Source: CAVTJX01 sp963735175 (GTDB lineage Bacteria > Electryoneota > RPQS01). From it: a stretch of 64,000 nt of DNA. The position numbers and the translations under genes are program-made. The stretch lies in contig CAVTJX010000015.1 of NCBI GenBank assembly GCA_963735175.1, positions 124,001 to 188,000 on the forward strand, written 5' to 3'. The notes below the pieces were generated by a model. It did no database searches, was not told the origin of the DNA, and saw only the letters and a program-made list of their open reading frames with translations. Numbering within the stretch: position 1 is the first letter of the stretch; every line of letters starts with the position of its first letter. This document shows positions 30,328 through 39,882 of this stretch, in pieces.

Positions 30328-31736
30328 CGCCACAGCCGCGCCGCGAATCGTCGTCGTAGGCGGTGGCGTGGCCGGATTAGCGACCGCGTATTTAATTGCT
30401 GAGCTGGGGAAAGCGGCGGGTGTTGTTCCGCAGCTCACGGTACTCGAGGCGGCCGACGCGCCGGGGGGCTCGACGCGCACCGACCACCTCAGCGGCTATA
30501 CGTGCGAATGGGGACCGAACGGCTTTCTCGATAACGAACCGGCTACACTCGAACTGGTGTCGCGGCTGGGCCTGACCGAACGGCTGGTGAAAGCCGACGA
30601 CAATTCGGCGCACCGCTTTATCTACCATACGGGGAAGCTGCGGGAAGTGCCGCTGAAGCCGCCGGCGTTTCTGGCGTCGAATATTCTGCCGCTCTCGGCC
30701 AAGCTGCGGATGGCGCTGGAACTGGTGATTCCCGCCAAGCGCAACGGCTACGAAGAAACGGTGTACGCCTTCGGCAAGCGGCGGCTGGGTAAGACGTTTG
30801 CCGACTTGATGCTCGATCCCATGGTTTCCGGAATTTTCGCCGGCAACGCTGCTGAACTGTCGCTTGAGGCGGTGTTTCCGAAAATGGTGGAGATGGAGCG
30901 CGATTACGGCGGGCTGTTCAAGGCGATGATCGCCAAGCGCAAGGAAGCGAGACGCACAGGCAAGGTCTCCGGCGGACCGGGCGGCGCGGCAGCGACGCTG
31001 CACACGTTCCAAAATGGGATGGGCGAGTTGACGGACCGGCTGGCAGCTCTCCTCGGCCCGGATTTGCACCTTAATTCACGCGTTACCGGTATCGGGCACA
31101 GCGAGTACGGCTGGATTATCAGACGGAACGACGCCGGGATCCACGCCGACGCGGTGATTCTCGCCTGTCCCTCGCACGCGGCGGCGGGACTGGTGGACGC
31201 GTTTTCGCCGCGCACGGCGACGGCGCTGCGCGGCATCTGGCATGCGCCGGTGGACGTTGTCTGCCACGGCTACCACGCGGAAGACCTCGGGCATTCGCTG
31301 CAGGGCTTCGGCGTGCTGGTGCCGCGCACGGAAGGCGTGAGGTCGCTGGGCTGTTTGTGGAGCGACGCGATTTTCCCGGGGCAGGCGCCGGCGGGGATGC
31401 GGCTTTTACGGACAATCATCGGCGGCGCGCACGATCCGGACGTGGTGCAGCTTTCGGAAGCGGAAGTGGAAAACGTGGCGCAGCAGGATCTGGCGAAGCT
31501 CGTGGGCACGAAGCAGCCGCCGCGCTTTACGCGCATGATCCGCCATGCGGCGGGTATCGCGCAGTACACGCTGGGGCACATGGACCGGGTGGCCGCAGAC
31601 GGAAACGCTGGAAGCCGAGCTGCCGGGGCTGTACTTTACCGGGGCGTCGTATCGCGGCGTGTCGATCAACGGCTGCGCCAAGGACGCGTTCCGCGTGGCG
31701 GAGCTGTTCTGGAAACACTGGGGAGCGCGCGCATGA
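30317..31736 (+). CDS. hemY: Protoporphyrinogen oxidase, FAD-dependent, frame broken once near the end
   Basis: Oxidises protoporphyrinogen IX to protoporphyrin IX. The Rossmann FAD motif RIVVVGGGVAGLATAY starts at residue 10; EWGPNGFLDN, LMLDPMVSGIFAGNA and the C-terminal GLYFTGASYRGVSINGCAKDA are diagnostic for HemY-type PPOX. The last part is in the next frame: one C too many near 31592 shifts the reading, which then runs on by chance into the ccsA-like gene and makes an apparent 775-codon fusion. The corrected gene stops at 31736, overlapping the next ATG. Corrected length is about 472. ATG 30317 has GAGGGAAG upstream. Confidence 0.92.
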
Positions 31737-32557
31737 ATCTGGTCCTCTATTCCCTCTTCCCCGCGCTCATGCTGCTGTTGTTCGGCGGGTTGATTTCCAC
31801 CTGGATGCATCTGGTGTACCGGCCGGACGGCGCGGTGGAAGCGAAGCTCACGCGCGTGGGTCACGGGGCGCTGGGGCTGTTTGTGCTATGGCTGGGACTG
31901 CTGACGGCGCAGCAGCGGCAGGTGCCGGTGGTGACCGTGGGGCAGATCGCGGCCTTTCTGGCGTTTTTGATCTGGGCGGGACAATCGTTTGTGGAAACGC
32001 GCATCCGGCAGCGGGTGCTGGCGGTGCTGCCGATGGGCGCGGCGGTGGTCTTTATCCTGATCGGGATCGTGGCCGGCGTCAGGCCACAGGTGGTGCCCGA
32101 GGCGATGCAGAGTCCGGGGGTGGCGCTGCACGTGATGATTTCGCTGGCGGGTCTGGCGATGCTGCTGGGCAGCGGCGTCTTCGGGTTGGGCTCGCTGGTG
32201 CTGCACCGGCGGCTGGCGGCGCACAAGTTCGATGAGATTACGCAGCATCTGCCGTCGCTGGAGGAAATGTACCGGCTGCGGCGCTTGACGCTTTACGGCG
32301 GCTGGGTGCTGATTTCCATCAGCCTCGTTTCGGCGATCGTCTGGGCGCTGGTAGTGAAACCTGAGACGCGCATGATGAGTTCGCATATGCATCCGATGCT
32401 GACGCTGTGGGCGACGGTGTCCGCCCTGTCGCTGGCGGAGCGGTTCCGCTGGCTGAAGCGGCAGCGGCTGGCGTCGCTGGCGGTGATTTTATCGGCGGCG
32501 GTGCTGGCGCTCACCGTGATCTCGCTCATCGGCATTTTCGCGGGGGCGCACGCATGA
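31733..32557 (+). CDS. CcsA/HemX-family cytochrome c assembly membrane protein
   Basis: 274-residue protein with about eight transmembrane helices. The C-terminal half (LHVMISLAGLAMLLGSGVFG, LPSLEEMYRLRRLTLYGGW, SAIVWALVVKP, SHMHPMLTLWA) matches the CcsA/CcmC/HemX family, with histidines in the positions used for heme. HemX relatives next to hemA influence glutamyl-tRNA reductase levels; CcsA relatives carry heme to the cytochrome c synthetase. The position directly before hemA favours HemX, while the rich cytochrome content nearby makes a CcsA role possible. ATGA overlaps occur at both ends. Confidence 0.85.
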   Translation: MNLVLYSLFPALMLLLFGGLISTWMHLVYRPDGAVEAKLTRVGHGALGLFVLWLGLLTAQQRQVPVVTVGQIAAFLAFLIWAGQSFVETRIRQRVLAVLPMGAAVVFILIGIVAGVRPQVVPEAMQSPGVALHVMISLAGLAMLLGSGVFGLGSLVLHRRLAAHKFDEITQHLPSLEEMYRLRRLTLYGGWVLISISLVSAIVWALVVKPETRMMSSHMHPMLTLWATVSALSLAERFRWLKRQRLASLAVILSAAVLALTVISLIGIFAGAHA

Positions 32558-33853
32558 AGCTGGAAATGATCGGCCTGAATCATACGACGGCGGTGCTGGA
32601 AACACGGGGGCGCGCGGCGATCAGCGCGGAGCGGCTGCCGGCCGTGACGACGCGGTTACTGCGCGAGCAGCACGTCGAGGGCGTGATCGTTTTGAACACC
32701 TGCAACCGCGTGGAGCTGTACCTTTCGCCGAGTTACCATTTTCCGGACGAGAAGCTGCGCGCGTTGTTTGCCGAGGTCTGCGAACTTACAGCCGAAGAAG
32801 CGGCCTGCGCCTACATCCACCGCGACCACGCAGCGGCGGGGCATCTGTTCCGCGTCGCTTCGGGGCTGAATTCGCAGATGCTGGGCGAAGTGCAGATTCT
32901 CGGGCAGGTCAAGACCGCCTATCACACCGCGCTGGAGCTGGCCTGTTCCAACAGCTTTTTGAACCGCGTCTTTCTGCGGGCCATCGAGTGCGGCAAGCTG
33001 GTGCGGCACCGCACGGCCATCTCGCAGGGGGCGGTGTCGGTGGCGTACGCCGCGGTGGACGTGGCGACGCGCGTTTTCGGCAAGCTGGAGGGGCGCAAGG
33101 TGCTGCTCGTGGGCGCGGGGGAAACGATTCAATTGGCGGCCAAGTACCTCGCCGATTTCGGCGTCAGCAAATGGCGCATCAGCAACCGCACGCGCGAGAA
33201 CGGGCAGAAGCTGGCCGACGAACTTCAGGGCAGCGCGGTGGCGTTTCCGCCCGACGAGGAAGACGTGGCGTGGGCGGACGTGATCGTATCGGCGACGAGT
33301 TCGCCCGAGGTGGTGATCAAGGCCGAGACCGTGAAGCGGGCGACGGCGCGGCGCGAAGGATCCGATTCTGATACTCGATCTCGCGGTGCCGCGCGACGTC
33401 GATCCCGCCATTGTGACCGACGACAGCGCCTACGTCTATGCAGTAGACGATTTCAACGAACTGGTGAAGGCGAATCTGAAGGCGCGCGAGCGCGAAGCCG
33501 TGCGCGCCGACAAGCTGGTGCAAAAGCAGATCGAAGAACTCGTCGAGTGGTACCAGGAAAACCGCATCGCGCCGACGATTCAGCAGTTGCAGGAAGTGCT
33601 GGAAGGCATCCGCTCGGCCGAAGTCGAGAACAACGCCCGCCGCTTCCGCGCCGAGGACCGCGAGGAGATCGACAAATTTTCGAAGTCGCTGATCCGCAAG
33701 GTGACGGGGCTGATCATCGCCAACATGAAACGCGCCAGCATCGACCAGAACGATCTCTCGCTGGCGCGGGCGGTGACGATGGCCTTTTCGCCCGGAGACG
33801 AGACCGCCGTGAACGACGTATTAGAGAAACTGAACCATGAGCTTTCCCACTGA
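32554..33853 (+). CDS. hemA: Glutamyl-tRNA reductase, frame broken once
   Basis: First committed step of the C5 pathway: reduces glutamyl-tRNA to glutamate-1-semialdehyde with NADPH. Catalytic Cys50 sits in VLNTCNRVELY; GLNSQMLGEVQILGQVK and the NADPH loop VLLVGAGETIQLAAKYL are intact. Near 33358 the frame changes; removing one G gives REDPILILDLAVPRDVDP, the family consensus. The C-terminal dimerization region (VKANLKAREREAVRADKLV) follows. Corrected length is about 432. The start overlaps the ccsA/hemX stop (ATGA) and the end overlaps hemB by 17 bases. Confidence 0.95.
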
Positions 33854-34820
33854 CCGCCCGCGGCGGCTGCGGCAGAGCGCGACTCTGCGCCGCCTCGTGC
33901 GCGAAACGCACCTGTCCGCCGACGATCTGATTCAACCGCTGTTCATCGTGCCGGGCGAGAAGATCCGGCGCGAGATTTCCAGCCTCGCGGGGCAATACCA
34001 CCTGTCCGTCGACGAAGCCGCCACGGAGGCGAAGCGCATCGCGGCGGTGGGCGTGCCGGGGATCATTCTCTTCGGAATTCCGAAACATAAGGACGAAACA
34101 GGCAGCGCCGCCTGGGATGAACAGGGCGAAGTGCAACGCGCGACGCGGGCGATCAAGCAAGCCGCGCCCGAACTGGTGGTGATGACGGACGTCTGCCTTT
34201 GCGAATACACGAGCCACGGCCATTGCGGCGTGATCGCTCACGAACGGGTGGAAAACGATCCGACGCTGGAGCTGTTGGCGCGCACCGCCGTCAGCCACGC
34301 GCAGGCGGGGGCGGACGTCGTCGCGCCTTCGGACATGATGGACGGACGCGTGCGGGCGATCCGCCAGGGGCTCGATCAGGCGGGGTTTACGGAGACCGCG
34401 ATTCTCTCCTACGCCGTGAAATACGCTTCGGCCTACTACGGGCCGTTCCGCGAAGCGGCGGGCAGCACGCCGCAGTTCGGCGATCGCCGTGGCTACCAGA
34501 TGGATCCGGGCAATGTGCTGGAAGCGCTGCGCGAAGCGGAACTGGACCTCGGCGAAGGCGCGGATATGATCATGGTGAAACCCGGCATCGCCTATCTGGA
34601 CGTTCTGGCGCGCGTCAAGCAGACGTTCCAGCGCGTGACGGCGGCCTACCAGGTGTCGGGCGAATACGCAATGATTGAAGCGGCGGCGGCCAAGGGCTGG
34701 ATCGACCGCGAGCGGATCATTCTCGAAACGCTGCTGGCGTTCAAGCGCGCGGGAGCGGATTTCATTCTCACCTATCACGCGACTGAAGTTGCGATGTGGC
34801 TGAATAGGGACGGACGGTGA
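33837..34820 (+). CDS. hemB: Delta-aminolevulinic acid dehydratase (porphobilinogen synthase)
   Basis: Condenses two 5-aminolevulinates into porphobilinogen. 327 residues, normal length. The zinc-type cysteine motif CLCEYTSHGHCG is present, so this is the Zn-dependent class. The two active-site lysines lie in SYAVKYASAYYGPF and MIMVKPGIAYLD. APSDMMDGRV and YQVSGEYAM are further signatures. No frame problem. It overlaps the end of hemA and is followed at once by a small membrane protein. Confidence 0.97.
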   Translation: MSFPTDRPRRLRQSATLRRLVRETHLSADDLIQPLFIVPGEKIRREISSLAGQYHLSVDEAATEAKRIAAVGVPGIILFGIPKHKDETGSAAWDEQGEVQRATRAIKQAAPELVVMTDVCLCEYTSHGHCGVIAHERVENDPTLELLARTAVSHAQAGADVVAPSDMMDGRVRAIRQGLDQAGFTETAILSYAVKYASAYYGPFREAAGSTPQFGDRRGYQMDPGNVLEALREAELDLGEGADMIMVKPGIAYLDVLARVKQTFQRVTAAYQVSGEYAMIEAAAAKGWIDRERIILETLLAFKRAGADFILTYHATEVAMWLNRDGR

Positions 34821-34851
34821 CGGCGCAGGTCTGTGGATCGTCGCGCTGCTG

Positions 34852-35091
34852 GTGTTCGGCCTCAATCTGCCGTTCGGCGCGTGGCGCTCGCGCGCGCGAA
34901 AATATTCGTGGCCTTGGATTTTTGCCATTCATCTTCCCGTACCGCTGGTCATCGCGCTACGGATTTACGGCGGAATTGGCTTTCAGTTTGTGACATACCC
35001 CGTGCTGGTGGGCGCATTTTTACTGGGCCAGTTCGCGGGCGGCAAAGCCGGCCGATTCCTGACGGCCCGCGGAGAATTCTTAGCGAAGTAG
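34852..35091 (+). CDS. Small membrane protein within the heme operon
   Basis: About 79 residues or slightly more, with two hydrophobic segments (WPWIFAIHLPVPLVIALRI and FVTYPVLVGAFLLGQFAGG) and a basic tail. The GTG at 34852 is the first usable start in frame, but hydrophobic codons (LWIVALLVFGLN) continue upstream to about 34831. A GTG overlapping the hemB stop (34817) would be in another frame, so a base error may hide the true start. Function is unknown. It sits between hemB and hemL in the same transcript, so a role in heme handling is possible but unproven. Confidence 0.6.
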   Translation: MFGLNLPFGAWRSRARKYSWPWIFAIHLPVPLVIALRIYGGIGFQFVTYPVLVGAFLLGQFAGGKAGRFLTARGEFLAK

Positions 35092-35116
35092 TCGTTCAAG
35101 CAACTGAGGTGTACTG

Positions 35117-36392
35117 ATGATAACACAATCCGAAGCGCTCTTTGAGCGCGCCAAACGTGTGCTGCCCGGCGGGGTGAATTCCCCGGTCCGGGCGTTTCGC
35201 GCTGTAGGGGGCGTGCCGCCATTCATGGTATCGGGCAAAGGGTGCTGGCTGACGGACGTTGACGGCAATCGTTACATTGATTACATCGGCTCGTGGGGAC
35301 CGATGATTCTCGGGCATTCGCATCCGCGAGTCGTGGCAGCGCTGGAGAAGGCGGCACAGGCGGGAACGAGCTTTGGTACACCCAGCCCGGCCGAAGTGGA
35401 ACTGGGCGAGGAAATCGTGCGGCGCGTGCCTTCGGTGGAGATGGTTCGCTTCGTGAATTCGGGCACGGAAGCCACGATGAGCGCGATCCGACTGGCCCGC
35501 GCGGCGACAAAACGGGACGTATTTATCAAGTTTGCGGGCGGCTATCACGGCCATGCCGACAGCTTTCTGATTCAGGCCGGTTCAGGCGTGGCGACCTTTG
35601 GCCTGCCGAATAGTCCGGGAGTCACGGCGGGAGCCGCACAGGGACACGCGCGTGGCGGCGTATAACGACCTTGGATCGGTGGAAGCGCTGTTCGCGGCGG
35701 AAGGTGATCGGATCGCGGCGGTGATCGTGGAGCCCGTTTCCGGGAACATGGGCGTAGTTCCACCCGTTGAAGGGTTTTTAGAGGGCTTGCGCACGCTTTG
35801 CGACCAGTACGGCGCGCTCCTGATTTTCGATGAGGTTATGACCGGCTTCCGGGTGCATCGGGCCGGGGCGCAGGGACTGTACAACATCCGGCCCGATCTT
35901 TCAACTTTCGGCAAGGTGATTGGCGGCGGGCTGCCGGTGGGAGCGTACGGTGGGCGGGCGGACTTGATGCGTTTGATCGCGCCGGAAGGCCCGGTTTACC
36001 AGGCGGGGACTTTGTCCGGTAATCCGCTGGCGATGGCGGCGGGATTGGCGACCTTACAGGAACTGACTGCGTCGGCGTATGGCAAGCTGGAAGAGATTGC
36101 GGCAAACCTTGAGGCCGGACTGCGCGACGCGTGCCGGGAAGCCGGGATAGCGGCGGAAATCCAGCGCGTGGGTTCCATGCTGACTCTGTTCTTCAGCGAC
36201 AAGCCGGTGCGCGACATGACCGGAGCCTCCGGGGCGGATCACCAACGGTTCGCGGAGTTCTTTGTGAAGATGCTGAAGGGTGGTGTGCATTTACCGCCCA
36301 GCGGCTATGAGGCGTGGTTTGTTTCGCTCGCGCACGATGAGGCAGCCATTCAGAAAACAGTGGAGAAGGCCCGGGCAGCCCTCGCCCGCTGA
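35117..36392 (+). CDS. hemL: Glutamate-1-semialdehyde 2,1-aminomutase, frame broken once
   Basis: PLP/PMP enzyme making 5-aminolevulinate from glutamate-1-semialdehyde. RAKRVLPGGVNSPVRAF, DYIGSWGPMILGH, FVNSGTEATMSAIRLAR and the PLP-lysine segment STFGKVIGGGLPVGAYGG are all clear. The first frame ends at 35665; removing one G from GGG near 35640 gives AQDTRVAAYNDL and restores the protein, about 424 residues. Last gene of the heme operon; the next gene starts 52 bases on with its own strong ribosome site. Confidence 0.95.
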
Positions 36393-36443
36393 ACGGTCCG
36401 CGCGCGCCGCTGTTGGCAATCGCCCGCACCTGGAGGAGGCGGC

Positions 36444-37553
36444 ATGAACACCCGCTGGCCGGTCCGCAGCCATTTCATCGCTTTCTTTCTGCTTTCCGCC
36501 GTCGCCACCGCGCAGCTCAGTTGGTGGGTGGTTTTTCAGGTGCGCGAAGGGACACGGATAACGCATATCCAGACGCGGCTCTGGGAGCAGCAACTGGAGC
36601 TGGCGCGCGAACGGCAGCACGACTTCACGATGGCGGACGGAGCCGGCTTCGCGGCTTGGCTGGCAGCGGCGTTTCCCGATCTGACGCAGGATGGGCGCGG
36701 GCGGATCATCGTGCGCGATGACGCGCTGCATCGCCTCGACCATCTGGCGCGCGAGCGCATTCGCATGTTCGTTTCGGAAGGGATTTTCTTCAGCTTGCTC
36801 CTGATCGTGGGCGTCCTGTACGTATACTGGATCCTGCGGCGGGAGCTTTTGTTTGAACGGCGGCAGTCGGCGTTTCTGGCGGCTACGTCGCACGAGCTGA
36901 AAACACCCATCACCTCGCTCCGGTTGTACCTTGATACGCTGAGCGAGCGCGACCTTCCCCCGCCCCAGCAGCGGGAGATGCTGGCCACAATGCGCAATGA
37001 CCTCACGCGGCTGACGGATTTAATCCAGCGGTTGTTACAGGCCCAGGCGCTGGTCGGCGGCAAGTCGCGTGCGAAACTGGAAAGAACCAATCTCTCCGAA
37101 GAGACAAAGTACGTGCTGGATGAGGTCTTTGGTCGCTTCGACTTGAAAGGCTTTCAGCTCCGTTCCCGGCTGGAACCCGACTTGTTCGCGCAGGCGCATC
37201 CCGAACGCTGGCGAGGATTGGTGCGAAACCTGCTGGAAAACGCGTTCAAGTATTCCCCGGATGGGGGCGTGATCGAAATCCGTCTCAGCCGGCGGGGATC
37301 ACTGGCGGAGTTGGAAGTCACCGACCAGGGAATTGGCATTCCGCCCGCGGAGTTGGAACAGATCTTTGGCCGCTTTTATCGGGTAGGCAACGAGGATACG
37401 CGCCGGGCGGCGGGCACGGGACTGGGGCTGTACCTGGTGCGCGAGATTGCCGAGTCGTTTCGCGGGAAGGCTTATGCCGCCAGCGCGGGCGAAGGCAAGG
37501 GTGCAACCTTCACGGTATCACTCCCTTTAGCCAGGGAGACCGCGCATGCCTGA
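36444..37553 (+). CDS. Sensor histidine kinase, HisKA type
   Basis: 369-residue membrane kinase. Two transmembrane segments (about residues 9-31 and 114-133) enclose a short periplasmic sensor of about 80 residues. The phospho-acceptor is His150 in AATSHELKTPITSLR; the ATPase domain has NLLENAFKYSP, DQGIGIPP, FGRFYRVG and GTGLGLYLV. GGAGGAGG precedes the ATG by about 6 bases. It overlaps the next regulator gene by 8 bases. Its place between the heme operon and the cytochrome locus suggests that it may control one or both; this is inference. Confidence 0.93.
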   Translation: MNTRWPVRSHFIAFFLLSAVATAQLSWWVVFQVREGTRITHIQTRLWEQQLELARERQHDFTMADGAGFAAWLAAAFPDLTQDGRGRIIVRDDALHRLDHLARERIRMFVSEGIFFSLLLIVGVLYVYWILRRELLFERRQSAFLAATSHELKTPITSLRLYLDTLSERDLPPPQQREMLATMRNDLTRLTDLIQRLLQAQALVGGKSRAKLERTNLSEETKYVLDEVFGRFDLKGFQLRSRLEPDLFAQAHPERWRGLVRNLLENAFKYSPDGGVIEIRLSRRGSLAELEVTDQGIGIPPAELEQIFGRFYRVGNEDTRRAAGTGLGLYLVREIAESFRGKAYAASAGEGKGATFTVSLPLARETAHA

Positions 37554-38247
37554 ACGGATTCTGATTGTGGAGGACGAAGCGCATATTGCAAAAGCGCTCA
37601 AGTTGAATCTCGAGGCCGAAGGATTCGAAGCGGCGATCGTGGGTGATGGACTGCGCGCGGTAGACGAAATTCTGAACCAGCCGCCGAGCCTGGTGCTGCT
37701 CGATATCATGCTGCCGGGAGCCAGCGGTTTTGAAGTCTGCGACCGCGTACGGCGCGCAGGCAGCCGCGTACCCATCCTGTTTTTAACGGCGCGGGAGGCA
37801 GAAGACGACCGCGTGCGCGGCCTGGAGCTGGGCGGTGACGATTACATGACAAAGCCCTTCAGCCTGCGCGAACTGCTCCACCGGGTGCGGGCGATTCTCC
37901 GGCGCCAGGAGTGGTACCGGCAGGTGCTGCCGCAGGGGGCGCTCTACCAGTTCGGCGACAACCGCATTGATTTCGAGGCGTGTACCGCGTGGACGCGCGA
38001 AGGCGAAGTCACGCTCACGCAAAAGGAGTGCATGCTGCTGAAGCTGCTCGTCGAAAACGAAGGCAAGATCGTCAGCCGCGACACGATCCTGGACAAAATC
38101 TGGGGTTACGACCGCTACCCGTCGACGCGCACGATTGATAATCTGGTCCTCCGGCTGCGAAAATATTTCGAACTCGATCCCAAAGAACCCAAGCATATTC
38201 AGACTTTTTATGGCGCAGGCTACCGATTCACCATGTTGCCATCCTGA
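37546..38247 (+). CDS. OmpR/PhoB-family response regulator
   Basis: 233-residue regulator, partner of the kinase it overlaps. The receiver has E9-D10, phospho-acceptor Asp53 in LVLLDIMLPG, Thr in LFLTARE and Lys in YMTKPFS. The C-terminal winged helix (about residues 140-230) contains LTQKECMLLKLLVENEGKI and the closing GAGYRF motif. A strong terminator follows, so the pair ends this transcription unit. No binding sites could be recognised upstream of nearby operons by eye. Confidence 0.95.
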   Translation: MPERILIVEDEAHIAKALKLNLEAEGFEAAIVGDGLRAVDEILNQPPSLVLLDIMLPGASGFEVCDRVRRAGSRVPILFLTAREAEDDRVRGLELGGDDYMTKPFSLRELLHRVRAILRRQEWYRQVLPQGALYQFGDNRIDFEACTAWTREGEVTLTQKECMLLKLLVENEGKIVSRDTILDKIWGYDRYPSTRTIDNLVLRLRKYFELDPKEPKHIQTFYGAGYRFTMLPS

Positions 38248-38293
38248 ACTCAAACGGTACGGCGCATCTTAACTAACTACATTGACCCACTTG

Positions 38294-38335
38294 AAAAACG
38301 GGCCGGCTTCTCAGAAGCGCGGCCCGTTTTTTCTT
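38294..38335 (+). terminator. Intrinsic terminator after kinase/OmpR-type pair
   Basis: Outer stem AAAAACGGGCC/GGCCCGTTTTT enclosing an inner GCTTC/GAAGC hairpin, then a T-rich tail. Two-tier hairpin, 47 bases after the stop. Confidence 0.85.
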
Positions 38336-38794
38336 TGTGAAATCGTGCGACAGGGGAGTCGGCTGCCGATACGTGCTAAGTCGCAGATTTCTGTTCTATT
38401 GCGACTTTATGTACGCGATAATGCGTGACTAATGGAATTTTCATCTGTCTGATATCGGTGAGGCGAGCATGGGTCTGAAATGTTGACCCGGAGGTTGATT
38501 TGAGAGGCATCGAGGCTGTGAATAAAATCACATAACCATAGAACGGGATCTACAACTCCAAATAGATCTTAAATATTAATGGATTAGAAAATCGAGTACT
38601 CGGGGAAGATCTGTTGATTATTTTCGCCTTACCCGTTGCAGATCCAGCCATATATATTAATTTAGTGTCAGGTAGTCTAGAAATGTTCCGACCCCAGATG
38701 CTCCGATTTCTTGCAGAATATCGAATGCGGGTCGGCCTCCTTTGACTCTATCCGAGTTTGTGAATTTCTTCATTATGAACTTAGATCCCGCGCG
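38336..38794. other. 460-base upstream region of the electron-transfer locus
   Basis: AT-rich, especially 38520-38670 (for example TATATATTAATTT near 38651). No gene is supported. The promoter for the NHL protein and the cytochrome genes should lie here, but no good -35/-10 pair stood out. Confidence 0.4.
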
Positions 38795-39805
38795 GTGAAA
38801 ACGGCCTCCGACACCCTGTGGCTTGTCATCCTCAGCTTGGGGCTTCGTCTTGCCACCGCCTTTGCCGGGACCCCGGATTACTACCGGTTCAGCGTCGCGC
38901 CGCCGGCAGGCGTCCCTCCCCTGGCAGGACCGGAGGCGATCTGCTTTGATCGGCAGCACCGGGAATTGTACGTGGCAGACGCCGGGAACAGCCGCATTCT
39001 GATCTTTGACCACAATGGCAGCTACCTGTTCGAGTTCAGCGACCCCGAACGACTGGCGTCCCCGCGGGCCATCGATGTCGATTCCAGCGGCCGGATTTAC
39101 GTGCTGACGGCGCGTCCCACAGACCGGATTCATCGCTATGATTACGATGGGTCGTTTCTCGATGACGTGCTGCTTGCGGCAGAGCGCGGCGATTCGGCAA
39201 TCAGCGCTCAGTCGTTTGTAATCGGCAGTGAAGGCCGGTTGTTCGTGTTGGAAACCGATTCGGCGCGCATCCATGTCTATGATGAATCGGGCCTGCCGCA
39301 ATACAGCTTCTCACTGCTGGATAGCAGCGAGCGCGGCGAAGAAGCGTCGATAATCGGCAAGCTGGCCTGGATCGGAAATCGTCTGGTTGTGCCGATGTCC
39401 TTATATGCGCAGGTGCAGATCCATATGCCGGACGGGACGCGCGAAAGAACATTCGGGATGGCCGGAGGCACACCGGGATCATTCAGCTTCCCCATCGCCG
39501 CCTGCGCCGACCGCAACGGCGGGATCGTGGTGCTGGACAAGCACCGTTTCACCGTGATGCAATTCCGGATGGATGGCAAGTGGCTTGCGGAATTCGGCGG
39601 CATGGGCCTCAGTCCCGGCTGGTTCTACCATCCCCATGCGATCTGTACCGATGGCGATGGCTTGTATTACGTCGCCCAGACATTTTTAAATCGTGTTCAG
39701 GCTGTGCAGATGCCGGGAGAAGCACGCGAACCGGAAGTCCGGATCCCCGACATGAGTGCGGCCTCGCCCGCAAGCGTCACTCTGGCGCCTCCCAGAGTCC
39801 CCTGA
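38795..39805 (+). CDS. Secreted NHL-repeat beta-propeller protein
   Basis: About 336 residues from GTG 38795, chosen because a signal peptide follows directly (VKTASDTLWLVILSLGLRLA); a TTG at 38711 would add 28 residues without a ribosome site. The rest is a six-bladed NHL propeller: repeated blocks such as ICFDRQHRELYVADAGNSRI, IDVDSSGRIYVLTA, GSEGRLFVLETDSARIHVYD, ACADRNGGIVVLDKHRF and CTDGDGLYYVAQT. It lies 77 bases upstream of the OmcS-like cytochrome. From memory, Geobacter omcS also has an NHL-repeat gene beside it. Probably extracytoplasmic, assisting cytochrome assembly or forming part of the surface complex. Confidence 0.85.
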   Translation: MKTASDTLWLVILSLGLRLATAFAGTPDYYRFSVAPPAGVPPLAGPEAICFDRQHRELYVADAGNSRILIFDHNGSYLFEFSDPERLASPRAIDVDSSGRIYVLTARPTDRIHRYDYDGSFLDDVLLAAERGDSAISAQSFVIGSEGRLFVLETDSARIHVYDESGLPQYSFSLLDSSERGEEASIIGKLAWIGNRLVVPMSLYAQVQIHMPDGTRERTFGMAGGTPGSFSFPIAACADRNGGIVVLDKHRFTVMQFRMDGKWLAEFGGMGLSPGWFYHPHAICTDGDGLYYVAQTFLNRVQAVQMPGEAREPEVRIPDMSAASPASVTLAPPRVP

Positions 39806-39882
39806 GAGAATACCCGTAATTACCGCTCAGTACGACACGGGCGGTTAGATGTATGCACATTCCATGTCAACGGAGAAGAAGA

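Noticed and set aside
30230..32557. 775-residue HemY-CcsA fusion protein
   Set aside because: The end of HemY is found intact in the neighbouring frame and meets the next gene in an ATGA overlap; the fusion follows from one extra base.
25212..36392. Heme genes as pseudogenes
   Set aside because: Each break is a single base, restored sequences match full-length family consensus on both sides, and there are no internal stops or losses.
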